A stretch of 64,000 nt of DNA from Klebsiella grimontii (GCF_900200035.1 NZ_FZTC01000022.1:62001-126000); one strand, 5' to 3'. Numbered from the stretch's first letter, positions 51,306 through 61,494 are shown. Notes: generated by a model from the sequence alone, not told the origin. Translations and numbers: made by a program.

Positions 51306-52664
51306 TTATTTATTCACAATGCCTGCGGAAGGCAGCGCGGCGGGTACAGAAGTCGGGTTGCGGACGGCAAGCGTCAGCAGGATAAGCATCACGGCGCTCA
51401 CAACGGCCGGGACGGCGATAACAAAAAACAGGGTATCGAATGAGAAATTCATCGCCATCATCACACCGCCGGAAAGGGAGCCAACGATGGCCCCGCAGCG
51501 GCCAACCGCGTTTGACCAGCTCACGCCGGTCGCGCGGCTTTGCGTGGGATACAGCGTTGCGGTTAGCGCATTCAGCCCCACCTGCGAGCCGCTGATGCCG
51601 ATGCCGGTGCCGAAAATCGCCAGCGCCATCAGCCACAGGCCGTTCTCGCTCAGGCCAATCATGACGATACACACCGCCCCGAGGCCGTAGCTCAGCGCCA
51701 GCACCCGATAGGGATTGAAGCGATCCATCAGCACGCCGAGCAGCAGCGCGCCAAAGGTGCCGCCAATCTGGAAGGCGGCGGTGACCCACGAAGCGTGCTG
51801 TAAATCAATGCCCCGATGGTTTAGCAACGTCGGCATCCAGCTGGAGAGCAGATAGATAATCAGCAGGCTCATAAAGAACACCACCCATAGCATTAAGGTG
51901 ATGGCCAACTGACGCCCGGCGAACAGCTGGCTGATACTGCCCTTCGCCCCTGCGGCAGGTTCATCAAGCCAGAAATGCGTGTCGTTATAGCGCTCGCCGG
52001 TAATGGCGCCGACGGTTCTGGCGATCGTCGCCTGCGGCAGCTGGCGACGGATCTGCCAGCGCGGAGACTCGGGAAGCAGAGGCACCAGCGCCACCGCCAG
52101 TATCAACGGTAAAACGCCGCCGAGCACCAGAATGCCGTGCCAGCCGATCAGCGGCACCAGCTGTGCGCTGACCACGCCGCCGAAGGCGGAACCGAGGGTG
52201 AACCCGCAAAACATCAGGGTTACCAGCGCCCCGCGCCGCCGGGCAGGCAAATATTCCGAGGTCATGGTGATGGTATTAGGCATTGCGCCGCCGAGGCCGA
52301 GGCCGGTCAGAAAACGCAGGAACACCAGCATTTGCAGATCGGGGGCAAACGCGGAAAGCAGGCTGAACAGGCCGAACAGGGCGACGCAAAACTCAATCAC
52401 CCGTTTGCGGCCAAAGCGGTCGGAGAGCGGCCCGCAGAGCAGCGCCCCGGCGGTCAGGCCCAGCAATCCCGCGCCAAATAACGGCGCGAGGTCGCCGGCG
52501 GTGAGCTGCCAGTGGCTGCGGATATCCGGCGCGATAAAACCAATCGCGGCGGTATCAAAGCCATCGAGCATCACCACCAGGAAACAGCAGATAATCACGC
52601 GCCACTGTCGGGCGCCGACCGGCGCGGCGTTGAGCAGCTTCTGTAATTCAAGTCGTTGAGTCAT
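51306..52664 (-). CDS. mhbT: 3-hydroxybenzoate transporter MhbT (MFS)
   Basis: A 452-residue major facilitator of the aromatic acid:H+ symporter (AAHS) family with about 12 hydrophobic segments. The family loop 2-3 motif [15 protein letters not shown] is clear, as is [15 protein letters not shown] near the first helix. As the first gene of mhbTDHIM it would import 3-hydroxybenzoate, although gentisate or related acids are alternatives. It diverges from mhbR with 126 bp between starts. Confidence 0.92.
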
Positions 52665-52790
52665 CGTTATGCCTCAGTGCAGGTAGGGGTAGGTGTTGTA
52701 TTTATTTCTTTTATGTTGCGAGTTTGTAACTCAGGCAATGAAATGTACAATGGTATTTCGGGCATAGACATAACCTGGAGGTTATCGCTA
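52665..52790. promoter_or_regulatory. Divergent mhbT-mhbR control region
   Basis: A 126-bp AT-rich gap. It contains a dyad GAGTT-tgt-AACTC at 52720-52732, flanked by ttgc and gcaa, which fits a LysR-type site (T-N11-A type). A possible -10 for mhbR is tacaat at 52746-52751. MhbR, activated by 3-hydroxybenzoate or a metabolite, probably binds here. Confidence 0.55.
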
Positions 52791-53708
52791 ATGGCGGACT
52801 GGACGCAGAAACTGAAGCTGCACCATTTACAGATGCTGGTGGCGCTGGGGGAGCAAGGCAATCTCACGCAGGTGGCGAAAATGATGAACATTACTCAGCC
52901 CGCGCTCTCCAAATGGCTCAGCCAGTTTGAAGACGAAGTCGGCATGGTTTTGTTCGAACGCCATAGCAAAGGCCTGCGCCCGACCGAAGGCGGGAAGCTG
53001 CTGCTTCAGCACGCCCAGCGGCTGATTAACGATATGTCGCGTTCGCAGTATGAGATCGAGCGTTTTAAGCAGGGCGGACAGGTGGGCAGCCTGATGATTG
53101 GCTGTTCGCCGGTGGCGACCGACTGCGTCTCGCAGGCGATCCTCGAACTGCTCAAAGAGATGCCGACCCTGCACCTGAATATCGAAGAGAAGGTCATGAC
53201 GCCGCTGCTTAACGATCTGCTCGCCGGCGTGGTGGATGTGGTTGTCGGACGCGTCGGCGGACGGGCGCTGGAGCTGCCTCTGAGCTACCGGGTGCTCTAC
53301 ACCGAACCGGTCTGCTTTGTCGCCCGTCCCGATCACCCGCTGGCCCAAAAATCGCGGTTAAGCTGGGCCGATCTCTCCCCCTGGCGCTGGATCGTCTGGC
53401 CCACCGGCACGCCAATTCGCCTGAGCATCGACAACGCGCTGGTGGATAACGGCGTGATGCTGCCGGAAAACACCATTGAGTCCGCCTCGATGAACGTCAC
53501 CAGCAACCTGCTGCAGAGCAGCGATATGGTCTCAATTCTCTCCTTGCGTCTGGCGCAGCGCTACGCCGCCCAGCACCAGCTGGCGATTCTTAATTTGCCG
53601 CGCATTGAACAAAAAGGTAGCGTTGGGGTGTTCTGGCGAAAAAGTGAAACGCCGTCGCTGGCGCTGAGCCGGTTTCTGCACTGCCTGTCGCTGCAATCTA
53701 CGCTCTGA
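52791..53708 (+). CDS. mhbR: LysR-type regulator MhbR
   Basis: A 305-residue LysR activator. The helix-turn-helix (KLHHLQMLVALGEQGNLTQVA, then TQPALSKWLSQFE) and the effector domain (GSLMIGCSPVATDCVSQAIL) are intact. The start at 52791 is set by a ggagg ribosome binding site 8-9 bp upstream; the longer upstream reading crosses the promoter region. Divergence from mhbTDHIM and the known mhbRTDHIM layout support its role as activator of the pathway. No other target is evident nearby. Confidence 0.92.
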   Translation: MADWTQKLKLHHLQMLVALGEQGNLTQVAKMMNITQPALSKWLSQFEDEVGMVLFERHSKGLRPTEGGKLLLQHAQRLINDMSRSQYEIERFKQGGQVGSLMIGCSPVATDCVSQAILELLKEMPTLHLNIEEKVMTPLLNDLLAGVVDVVVGRVGGRALELPLSYRVLYTEPVCFVARPDHPLAQKSRLSWADLSPWRWIVWPTGTPIRLSIDNALVDNGVMLPENTIESASMNVTSNLLQSSDMVSILSLRLAQRYAAQHQLAILNLPRIEQKGSVGVFWRKSETPSLALSRFLHCLSLQSTL

Positions 53709-53761
53709 TAGCCGTCCGTTTTGCTGTTCCCCCTCTCTATTGCAGGTATGCGTAGAATTCA

Positions 53762-53783
53762 TGATGTGATCGGTAGCACATTT
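53762..53783 (+). promoter_or_regulatory. Candidate CRP site upstream of yohJ
   Basis: TGTGA-tcggta-GCACA matches the CRP consensus at 9 of 10 core positions, centred at about 53772.5. A tatgat box follows at 53797-53802, but the spacing to it is about 5 bp off class II, so the promoter assignment is tentative. Confidence 0.45.
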
Positions 53784-53829
53784 TTGGCTTTAATTGTATG
53801 ATGAATGCGGTTCATCAAGGGTTATTACC

Positions 53830-54228
53830 ATGAGTAAATCACTGATTATTGTCTGGCAGTATCTGCGCGCTTTCGTGCTCATCTACGCCTGCTTGTATGC
53901 GGGCATTTTTCTCTCTTCGCTCCTGCCGATCGCCATTCCCGGCAGCATTATTGGCATGCTGATTCTGTTTTTTCTGCTGGCGCTGCAGATCATGCCGCCA
54001 CAGTGGGTTAACCCCGGCTGCAACATCCTGATTCGCTATATGGCGCTGCTGTTTGTGCCTATCGGCGTCGGCGTCATGCAGTACTGGGATTTACTGCGCG
54101 CGCAGTTTGGTCCGGTGGTGGTGTCCTGCGCGATAAGCACGCTGGTGGTCTTTTTAGTGGTCAGCTGGAGTTCACACCTGGTTCACGGTGAGCGCAAAGT
54201 GGTTGGACAAAAAGGAAGTGAAGAATGA
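53830..54228 (+). CDS. yohJ: CidA/LrgA-family membrane protein YohJ
   Basis: A 132-residue inner-membrane protein with four hydrophobic segments, of the LrgA/CidA group once called holin-like. Motif [20 protein letters not shown] lies near residue 40. It is the small subunit paired with YohK, whose start overlaps its stop by 4 bp. The YohJK type has been linked to membrane uptake of small organic acids (pyruvate or 3-hydroxypropionate), though this is not proven. The start at 53830 follows the weak aaggg-containing stretch; upstream codons look noncoding. Confidence 0.93.
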   Translation: MSKSLIIVWQYLRAFVLIYACLYAGIFLSSLLPIAIPGSIIGMLILFFLLALQIMPPQWVNPGCNILIRYMALLFVPIGVGVMQYWDLLRAQFGPVVVSCAISTLVVFLVVSWSSHLVHGERKVVGQKGSEE

Positions 54229-54920
54229 TCCATGAAATCTGGTGGTCGCTGCCGCTCACTCTTGTCGTCTTTTTCCTTGCCCGCAGGCTGGCGGCGCGGT
54301 TTAAATTTCCGCTGCTTAACCCGCTGCTGGTGGCGATGGTGGTGCTCATTCCTTTTCTGCTGATAACCGGCATCTCCTACGAGCGCTATTTCCTCGGCAG
54401 CAAAATTCTTAACGATCTGCTGCAGCCGGCGGTGGTGGCGTTGGCCTTTCCTTTGTATGAGCAGCTGCACCAAATCCGCGCCCGCTGGAAGTCAATCATC
54501 ACCATCTGCTTTATCGGCAGCGTAGTGGCGATGGTCACCGGCACCACCGTTGCCCTGTTGATGGGCGCAACCCCGCAGATTGCCGCCTCTATTTTGCCGA
54601 AATCGGTGACGACGCCGATTGCCATGGCGGTGAGCAGCAGCATTGGCGGGATTCCGGCGATCAGCGCGGTGTGCGTGATTTTCGTCGGCATTCTCGGCGC
54701 GGTCTTTGGTCACACCCTGCTGAACGTGATGCGCATCCGCACCAAGGCCTCGCGCGGCCTGTCGATGGGGACCGCATCCCACGCCCTGGGGACCGCCCGT
54801 TGCGCTGAGCTCGACTATCAGGAAGGGGCGTTCAGCTCGCTGGCGCTGGTGCTTTGCGGGATAATTTCCTCGCTGGTCGCGCCGTTCTTATTTCCGCTTA
54901 TTTTAGCGGTGGTTGGATAA
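54225..54920 (+). CDS. yohK: LrgB-family membrane protein YohK
   Basis: A 231-residue polytopic inner-membrane protein of the LrgB/CidB family. The family signature is the stretch [20 protein letters not shown] with [17 protein letters not shown], and [16 protein letters not shown] follows. It is the partner of YohJ, translationally coupled to it by a 4-bp overlap. Together they are thought to transport small carboxylates. Length and sequence match E. coli. Confidence 0.95.
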   Translation: MIHEIWWSLPLTLVVFFLARRLAARFKFPLLNPLLVAMVVLIPFLLITGISYERYFLGSKILNDLLQPAVVALAFPLYEQLHQIRARWKSIITICFIGSVVAMVTGTTVALLMGATPQIAASILPKSVTTPIAMAVSSSIGGIPAISAVCVIFVGILGAVFGHTLLNVMRIRTKASRGLSMGTASHALGTARCAELDYQEGAFSSLALVLCGIISSLVAPFLFPLILAVVG

Positions 54921-54940
54921 ATGTGATTTGAATCACATTT
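54919..54940 (+). promoter_or_regulatory. CRP site 1 upstream of cdd
   Basis: aaaTGTGAtttgaaTCACAttt, a perfect match to the CRP core, centred about 92-93 bp before the inferred cdd start. It begins inside the yohK stop region. Confidence 0.9.
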
Positions 54941-54969
54941 TTAAATGCAACACGAATTAGTTGCAGTAA

Positions 54970-55022
54970 CAATGAGATGTTTATCACATATACAGGCTGT
55001 CGCCCCCCGTACACTAGATTTC
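54970..55022 (+). promoter_or_regulatory. cdd promoter with CRP site 2
   Basis: A CRP-like site TGAGA-N6-TCACA (54973-54988, centre 54980.5) lies about 41.5 bp before a start inferred near 55022 from the -10 tacact at 55010-55015. The first CRP site lies 51 bp further upstream. This two-site pattern, with CytR bound between the CRP dimers, is known for cdd in E. coli. Confidence 0.8.
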
Positions 55023-55047
55023 CATTACATTGTTATGAGGCAACGCC

Positions 55048-55932
55048 ATGCACCCACGTTTTCAAGCTGTTCTTCCCCAACTGGCGGCGGACCTGCAAGC
55101 GGCCATCGCCCCGATGCTGACCGATCGGCATTTCCCGGCCCTGCTGAATGCAGACCAGGTTGCGGCGCTGCAAAGCGCAACGGGACTGGATGAAGACGCG
55201 CTGGCCTTTGCTTTGCTGCCGCTGGCGGCGGCCTGCGCGCGGGCCGATCTTTCCCATTTTAACGTCGGCGCGATTGCCCGCGGCATCAGCGGTACCTGGT
55301 ACTTCGGCGGCAATATGGAATTTCTCGGCGCCACTATGCAGCAAACCGTGCACGCCGAACAAAGCGCCATCAGCCATGCCTGGCTGCGCGGCGAAAAATC
55401 CCTGCGGGCGATTACCGTTAACTATACTCCCTGCGGCCACTGCCGACAGTTTATGAACGAGCTGAACAGCGGCCTGGCGCTGCGCATCCACCTCCCCGGT
55501 CGCGAGGCGCATTCGCTGCAGCACTATTTGCCGGACGCTTTCGGCCCGAAAGATCTGGACATTAAAACCCTGCTGATGGACGAGCAGGACCACGGCTTCC
55601 CGCTCAGCGGCGACGCGCTGGCTCAGGCGGCGATTCAGGCGGCCAACCGTTGCCATACGCCTTACAGCAATTCGCCCTCCGGCGTAGCGCTGGAGCTGAA
55701 AGACGGCACCCTTTTCACCGGCAGCTATGCCGAGAACGCCGCCTTTAACCCGACGCTGCCTCCGCTGCAGGGCGCACTGAATCTGCTGAGCCTCAACGGA
55801 TACGATTACCCGGATATCCAGCGCGCAATTCTGGCCGAAAAGGCCGATGCGGCGCTTAACCAGTGGGACGCCACCGCGGCGACGCTGAAGGCGCTGGGCT
55901 GCCATAATATCGATCGCGTACTGTTAGGTTAG
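55048..55932 (+). CDS. cdd: Cytidine deaminase
   Basis: A 294-residue enzyme of the E. coli-type homodimeric class. The catalytic HAE is in [15 protein letters not shown] (zinc ligand His and catalytic Glu near residues 102-104). The zinc Cys pair is in [15 protein letters not shown]. The C-terminal half is a degenerate second deaminase domain, normal for the family. It converts cytidine and deoxycytidine to uridine forms. A gagg ribosome binding site precedes the ATG; expression is presumably controlled by CRP and CytR. Confidence 0.97.
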   Translation: MHPRFQAVLPQLAADLQAAIAPMLTDRHFPALLNADQVAALQSATGLDEDALAFALLPLAAACARADLSHFNVGAIARGISGTWYFGGNMEFLGATMQQTVHAEQSAISHAWLRGEKSLRAITVNYTPCGHCRQFMNELNSGLALRIHLPGREAHSLQHYLPDAFGPKDLDIKTLLMDEQDHGFPLSGDALAQAAIQAANRCHTPYSNSPSGVALELKDGTLFTGSYAENAAFNPTLPPLQGALNLLSLNGYDYPDIQRAILAEKADAALNQWDATAATLKALGCHNIDRVLLG

Positions 55933-55940
55933 TCACATTC

Positions 55941-55960
55941 TGCGGGCCAAACGGCCCGCA
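55941..55960 (+). terminator. Hairpin after cdd
   Basis: An 8-bp perfect stem (tgcgggcc with ggcccgca) around aaac, 8 bp past the cdd stop. The tract after it is not U-rich, so termination is probably partial. Confidence 0.65.
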
Positions 55961-56047
55961 CTGTTGAAAATCCCCGCAATTAAACGACGGTTTCTTGCGC
56001 TTGCCCGACGGGTAAAGTAGCCTGAAGCTTCCCTCATCCACTATTGA

Positions 56048-56773
<726 letters not shown>

Positions 56774-56807
56774 CCTCGTTATCTGGCAAAGAGGGGTTCA
56801 TGATAAG

Positions 56808-56849
56808 CAATAGATGGCCGATGCAAAGGCGCGCATCGGCCATCTATTG
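56808..56849. other. Perfect 17-bp hairpin between sanA and the GNA1162-family gene
   Basis: Left arm 56808-56824 (caatagatggccgatgc), right arm 56833-56849, 8-base loop. Neither side is followed by a U-tract. It sits between two convergent genes and is longer and more perfect than a common terminator. It is not of the REP-like family found elsewhere in the window. Confidence 0.8.
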
Positions 56850-56855
56850 AGGACG

Positions 56856-57515
56856 CTATTGCAAATCTTTACCGTATTTAGGAGAGCGAGGGCCGTACAG
56901 CATCCCTGCTGGCGCGGCAGGCGTGAGCAGTCGCGCATCGGCAATACCCGCGACCTTATAGCTTCTGTCGGTCATGGTGTTGACTATCTGGTCAACGGCC
57001 GCCTGGATAAGCATGCCTAAAAGCGAACCGCCGCTACCGTCACTTTCGCTGCTGGAAGCCACCGCGCTGCCTTTCCATAATAGTTTTCCGTTACGAATAT
57101 CCACCAGCTCACCGGAAACGGCGACGCGGGTATCGCTGTTGATAACCTGATACGATGTCCCATATTCCGTGACCTTAAGATAGAGCACAGCGTCAGCGCC
57201 AAAAATTTCTCTTAGCTTTTGATGGCTGACACCGTGCATTTCTTCACCATTCACGACGCCATTTTGTTTAAAGGTGTTATCAACGACGGCAACAGGGAAA
57301 ACATAATATCCCGCCTCGGCAAGCGGCAGCGTGACCTGCGAAAGGACCCCATAGCCCGCTTTAACGTCCGGTGATTCGTTTTTCGGCAGCAGGACCAGAA
57401 TACTCTTCGGTTTACTCTGCCTGAATGCCGTGTAGTCATAGGATTTTTTCGGCGCGCAACCGCTCAACAGTAGGGTCAGTAATAAACCCGCGCATATTAC
57501 ATATAACTTTTTCAT
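56856..57515 (-). CDS. GNA1162-family lipoprotein (DUF799)
   Basis: A 219-residue lipoprotein with the lipobox LLLSGC (Cys near residue 20), then PKKSYDYTAFRQSKPKSILV. The body matches the DUF799 family (GNA1162 in Neisseria), including NESPDVKAGYGVLSQVTLPL, YYVFPVAVVDNTFKQNG and ADAVLYLKVTEYGTSYQ. This family has a TolB N-terminal-like fold and usually sits with a DUF4810 and a CsgG-like lipoprotein gene, as here. It overlaps the upstream gene by 4 bp and so is translationally coupled. It is absent from this site in E. coli. Function unknown. Confidence 0.87.
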   Translation of the reverse strand: MKKLYVICAGLLLTLLLSGCAPKKSYDYTAFRQSKPKSILVLLPKNESPDVKAGYGVLSQVTLPLAEAGYYVFPVAVVDNTFKQNGVVNGEEMHGVSHQKLREIFGADAVLYLKVTEYGTSYQVINSDTRVAVSGELVDIRNGKLLWKGSAVASSSESDGSGGSLLGMLIQAAVDQIVNTMTDRSYKVAGIADARLLTPAAPAGMLYGPRSPKYGKDLQ

Positions 57516-57868
57516 GCTTTGCCTCCCTGCATTTTCTTCAACAGAAAATCCATAAACTGGCTGGATTCAGGAAACAGCCGTTTCTCCTGTTCAAATTCTG
57601 TTTTTGCCAGCTCCGGATGACCGGTATCGATATATAACATCCCAAGATGCGCATGCAGTCCCGGAGGAACAGGAAGCGCCTGCGCCCGCGCTTTTTCAAT
57701 ATCTTTTTTTAATGTTTCGATTTGCTCTTGTGGCCCCATATCCAGCGCGTAATACTCATAAACCACAGGCTGATATTCATTCCAGCTATAGAGGGGTTTG
57801 GGGCTTGTCGCACAACCGCTTATCACCGCCACGGCGAGCAGAATTAAAACAGAACGGATAATATTCAT
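57512..57868 (-). CDS. DUF4810 lipoprotein
   Basis: A 118-residue lipoprotein with lipobox VISGC (Cys near residue 19), followed by ATSPKPLYSWNEYQPVVYEY. The DUF4810 family is small and helical with TPR-like sequence (LHAHLGMLYIDTGHPELAKTEFEQEK). It lies between the CsgG-like gene (73-bp gap) and the GNA1162-type gene (4-bp overlap), so the three are one operon. The start at 57868 is chosen from spacing of gga; an ATG 3 codons earlier is possible. Function unknown. Confidence 0.85.
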   Translation of the reverse strand: MNIIRSVLILLAVAVISGCATSPKPLYSWNEYQPVVYEYYALDMGPQEQIETLKKDIEKARAQALPVPPGLHAHLGMLYIDTGHPELAKTEFEQEKRLFPESSQFMDFLLKKMQGGKA

Positions 57869-57940
57869 TTTTAACATCCATATTATGATTTAAAGCGACA
57901 TTTCACCGTACGCACACGGGAAATGTCGAAATCAGAACGA

Positions 57941-58612
57941 TTATTTAGCCGGTGTCCACGCACCGCTTTCGATACCTGCAACCAGATTATTTACGGCTTC
58001 GCGGATAGCGAGATCCAACACTTTTCCGTTTAGCGTGGAGTCATAGCTGGCGGTACCGCCGAATCCGATCACTTCGCGGTTAGAAAGCTCAAATTCCCCG
58101 GCACCCTGCGACGAAAAAACGACTTCGGATGTCTGGACATTCACGATATTAAGATTGACTTTGGCATAGGCAATTTGGCTCTTCCCTCTTCCCAGGATGC
58201 CAAATAATTGATGGTCGCCGACTTCCTTGCGCCCAAATTCGGTCACGTCCCCCGTCACCACGTAGTCAGCGCCCTTCAGCGTCTGGCTGGTCCCTTTTAT
58301 ACTGGCTTCATTCTGCAACTCGGCCATATTACTCCGATCGAGAACATTGAATCGCCCGGTTTGTTGCAAATGTGTTATGAGAATTGTTTTTGACTGATTA
58401 CCCAAACGATCAACGCCATCAGAGAATACGCCATTCATATAGCTGGAGCGGTTATCAAACTTACCCACTGAAATTGGGCTGCGAGCGCCGTGGTAAGGCG
58501 TATTCCAGGTCGTCACCTTAGCGACTTCGAGTGAGCGGGATGATTCTTTTGCACAACCGCTTAATAATACGAGGCTTCCGAAGCCTATCACAGCTATCAT
58601 TTTCTTTAACAT
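57941..58612 (-). CDS. CsgG-like lipoprotein
   Basis: A 223-residue outer-membrane-type lipoprotein with lipobox LLSGC near residue 20. The body has CsgG-family features: VGKFDNRSSYMNGVFSDGVD, then LITHLQQTGRFNVLDRSNMA, and DYVVTGDVTEFGRKE. CsgG forms the curli secretion pore, but here no csgA, csgE or csgF is adjacent. Size is slightly below CsgG (about 277). It heads the CsgG-DUF4810-GNA1162 set. A mid-length start at 58612 with aagga at 8 bp is used. Whether it oligomerises into a pore is unknown. Confidence 0.86.
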   Translation of the reverse strand: MLKKMIAVIGFGSLVLLSGCAKESSRSLEVAKVTTWNTPYHGARSPISVGKFDNRSSYMNGVFSDGVDRLGNQSKTILITHLQQTGRFNVLDRSNMAELQNEASIKGTSQTLKGADYVVTGDVTEFGRKEVGDHQLFGILGRGKSQIAYAKVNLNIVNVQTSEVVFSSQGAGEFELSNREVIGFGGTASYDSTLNGKVLDLAIREAVNNLVAGIESGAWTPAK

Positions 58613-58785
58613 TCGAGGGTTCCTTTCCATTATCAAAACAGCAAATGAGCATAATATCCTTAGTTTGCGGAAAAATACATAAACACATGTTTACATTTTG
58701 CCAAAAATAGTAACGTATTCCAGATATGAAAAAACCAACGGCTATTGGCACCGCAATATTAATTTTCGTGATCCCGTCCCGCGCA

Positions 58786-58816
58786 AATAAAAAAAGCTGC
58801 CCGCAGGCAGCTTTTT
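58786..58816 (-). terminator. Terminator of mglBAC
   Basis: An 11-bp perfect stem (58791-58801 with 58806-58816, loop cgca), followed on the minus strand by a ctttttttatttg tract. It lies 14 bp past the mglC stop. Confidence 0.95.
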
Positions 58817-58829
58817 CCGAGAGAGAAAC

Positions 58830-59840
58830 TTACTTCTTCCGCGCGTACTTCAGCGAATCCAATGCTACAGCGAAGATAATAATCGCCCCTTTGATAATGT
58901 ACTGCCAGTACGGGTTCACGCCGATATAGGTCAGACCGTAGTTGATGACGGTGAAGATAATCACCCCGGTCACCACGCCGAACACGGTGCCGACCCCGCC
59001 GCTGAACGATACGCCGCCGACCACGCAGGCGGCAATCGCATCCAGTTCATACATAAAGCCAAGGTTGTTGGTCGCCGAACCGATGCGTCCGGCTTCCAGC
59101 AGGCCGCCGAAGGCGTAGAACACGCCGGAGAGCGCATAAATCATCAGCAGGTTCAGAGCGACGTTGACGCCGGAAACCTTCGCCGCTTCCGGGTTGCCGC
59201 CGATAGCAAAAATGTTTTTGCCAAAGCGGGTCTTGTTCCACAGGATCCATACGAAGAACACGGCAATCAGCGCATAGAAGGTGATATACGACAGGCGGAA
59301 TGAACCCAGCGCCACAAACCCCTGGGCAAACTGCGAGAAGTGGCTATCGAAGCCGGAGATCGGCGACGCGCCCACAAAGTCGTAATACAGGGAGTTGATA
59401 CCGTAAACGATGATCATCGTGCCGAGGGTGGTGATAAACGGCGTCACGTTCAGGTAAGCAATGATAATGCCGTTGATAAGGCCAATCACCGCGCCGATCG
59501 CGCACACCAGCAGGATAACCAGCGGAATCGGCATCGTGGCCATTTCCGGGAAGACCTTATTGGCGTTGTCCACCGCCTGCAGCATGGTGGCGGCGATAAC
59601 CGCCGCGAGGCCGACCTGACGTCCGGCTGAAAGGTCGGTACCCTGAGTGACAATCAGTCCGGCCACGCCGAGCGCGATAATAATACGCACCGAAGACTGG
59701 GTCAGAATATTACTTAAGTTCAGCAAGCTTAAGAAAGTCGGATCCTGGAAAATAATAATAGCCAGTAATACTAAAAGAACCACGTAAATCCCACCTTCTT
59801 TCAAATAGGTGAGAAAACTCTTTTTATTTAACGCACTCAT
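58830..59840 (-). CDS. mglC: Galactose ABC transporter permease MglC
   Basis: A 336-residue inner-membrane permease of the RbsC/MglC type with about ten hydrophobic segments. Motifs AGLIVTQGTDLSAGRQVGLA and GINSLYYDFVGASPISGFDS match E. coli MglC. It forms a dimeric channel driven by MglA for galactose and methyl-beta-galactoside import. The ATG is 15 bp after the mglA stop. Confidence 0.97.
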   Translation of the reverse strand: MSALNKKSFLTYLKEGGIYVVLLVLLAIIIFQDPTFLSLLNLSNILTQSSVRIIIALGVAGLIVTQGTDLSAGRQVGLAAVIAATMLQAVDNANKVFPEMATMPIPLVILLVCAIGAVIGLINGIIIAYLNVTPFITTLGTMIIVYGINSLYYDFVGASPISGFDSHFSQFAQGFVALGSFRLSYITFYALIAVFFVWILWNKTRFGKNIFAIGGNPEAAKVSGVNVALNLLMIYALSGVFYAFGGLLEAGRIGSATNNLGFMYELDAIAACVVGGVSFSGGVGTVFGVVTGVIIFTVINYGLTYIGVNPYWQYIIKGAIIIFAVALDSLKYARKK

Positions 59841-59855
59841 GAGGAGCCCCTGATC

Positions 59856-61376
59856 TTAAAGGTGCAACGACGCAAGACGGAGAATTTCGTTTTGCGTGGT
59901 GGTTTTAGTCTCAACAATTCCGGCAACGAGACCATTGCTCATTACCAGAATACGGTCAGTAATACCCAGTAGCTCCGGCATCTCGGAGGAAATAATAATG
60001 ATCCCTTTGTCTTTTTTTGCCAGCTCGGCGATCAGCTGGTAAATTTCGAACTTCGCCCCAACGTCAATCCCACGCGTGGGTTCATCGAGCATCAGTATTT
60101 CCGGCTGGGTTAATAGCCAGCGACCGATAATAACTTTCTGCTGGTTGCCACCGGACAACGAACCAATTTGCGTGTGCTGCCCCGGGGTTTTCACGCGCAT
60201 CGAATCAATCACCCATTGGGTATCGCTTTTCATGCGTGAATTATCCAGCAATCCGACCTTATTCTTGTATTTTTTAATATTGGAGATCAGCGAGTTAAAA
60301 CCGATATCCAGGTAGGCATAAATTCCCGTCGAGCGGCGCTCTTCGGTCACCAGCGCAAAGCCGTGGTTGATGGCTTCATTGGCGCTATGGTTGTTAATCT
60401 TCTTACCGTGCAGCCTGATCGTCCCGCCGGCCTTCTCGCGAATGCCGAATAACGTCTCGACGATATCGGTACGTTTCGCTCCGACCAGCCCGGCAATCCC
60501 CAGAATTTCGCCTTTGTGCAGATCGAAAGAGATATCGCGAATCGACGGCTGGCGCAGCGAGGTTAAATTGCGCACCTCAAGAATCACCTCGCCCGGCTTA
60601 TTTTCCTTGTTCGGGAAGCGCTGATTGAGGGAGCGGCCTACCATCATCGCGATGATCTTATCCATATCCAGCCCTTCCAGCGGCTGGGTGGCGATCCACT
60701 GGCCGTCGCGCAGGATAGTAATTTCATCGCACAGCTGGAAGATCTCTTCCATTTTGTGGGAAATATAGACAATGCCGCAGCCGCGCTCTTTCAGCTTGCG
60801 GATAATTTTAAACAGATGATTGACCTCTTTTTCAGTTAACGAAGAGGTCGGCTCATCCATAATGACAATTTTGGCGTTATAGGAAAATGCCTTCGCAATT
60901 TCAATCATCTGCATTTGCGATACCGATAGCGTACCGACGCGAGCGCGCGGGTCGATATCAATATCCAGCTCATCGAAAATCGCTTTGGTATCACGATACA
61001 TTTTGTCCTGATCGACAAACACGCCTTTGGTGGGATAACGTCCCAGCCACATGTTATCCATCACCGAACGCTGTAAGACCAGGTTTAATTCCTGATGAAC
61101 CATTGAAATACCGTTTTCCAGGGCTTCTTTAGCCGAATGGAAATCGATCTCTTGTCCCTGAAAAAGAATACTGCCGGAATCTTTTTGATAGATCCCAAAT
61201 AGGCATTTTAATAATGTTGATTTGCCCGCGCCGTTCTCCCCCATTAAGGCATGAATAGAGTGGGGACGAACCTTGAGGTTCACATTATCGAGAGCCTTGA
61301 CGCCAGGAAACGATTTGTTGATGTTGGTCATTTCCAACAAATATTCGCCTGACCGTTCGCTATTATTGCTGACCAT
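59856..61376 (-). CDS. mglA: Galactose ABC transporter ATPase MglA
   Basis: A 506-residue tandem ABC ATPase. The first domain has intact Walker [10 protein letters not shown] (about 48-56) and signature [14 protein letters not shown]. In the second domain the P-loop is degenerate ([10 protein letters not shown], around residue 290), the normal state for sugar ABC ATPases of this class, while its signature [15 protein letters not shown] is kept. Sequence follows E. coli MglA almost exactly. It energises MglC for galactose uptake. Confidence 0.98.
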   Translation of the reverse strand: MVSNNSERSGEYLLEMTNINKSFPGVKALDNVNLKVRPHSIHALMGENGAGKSTLLKCLFGIYQKDSGSILFQGQEIDFHSAKEALENGISMVHQELNLVLQRSVMDNMWLGRYPTKGVFVDQDKMYRDTKAIFDELDIDIDPRARVGTLSVSQMQMIEIAKAFSYNAKIVIMDEPTSSLTEKEVNHLFKIIRKLKERGCGIVYISHKMEEIFQLCDEITILRDGQWIATQPLEGLDMDKIIAMMVGRSLNQRFPNKENKPGEVILEVRNLTSLRQPSIRDISFDLHKGEILGIAGLVGAKRTDIVETLFGIREKAGGTIRLHGKKINNHSANEAINHGFALVTEERRSTGIYAYLDIGFNSLISNIKKYKNKVGLLDNSRMKSDTQWVIDSMRVKTPGQHTQIGSLSGGNQQKVIIGRWLLTQPEILMLDEPTRGIDVGAKFEIYQLIAELAKKDKGIIIISSEMPELLGITDRILVMSNGLVAGIVETKTTTQNEILRLASLHL

Positions 61377-61456
61377 AGTTATACCTGGCTGCGTGCGTGC
61401 ATACCCCTGCCGACGAATTAACGACGAACAGGGACGGGTTCTGTATCAGGAATAAT

Positions 61457-61479
61457 CGGGCGTACAGCGCGCACGCCCG
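61457..61479 (-). other. Stem-loop between mglB and mglA
   Basis: A 7-bp GC-rich inverted repeat (cgggcgt with acgcccg) in the 118-bp mglB-mglA gap. Such 3' structures protect the highly expressed binding-protein mRNA, in line with the excess of MglB over MglA and MglC. Confidence 0.6.
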
Positions 61480-61494
61480 CAGCTTATTAAGCTA

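Noticed and set aside
60367-60624. A plus-strand frame inside mglA
   Set aside because: It lies opposite a strongly conserved ATPase and shows no start site or domain.
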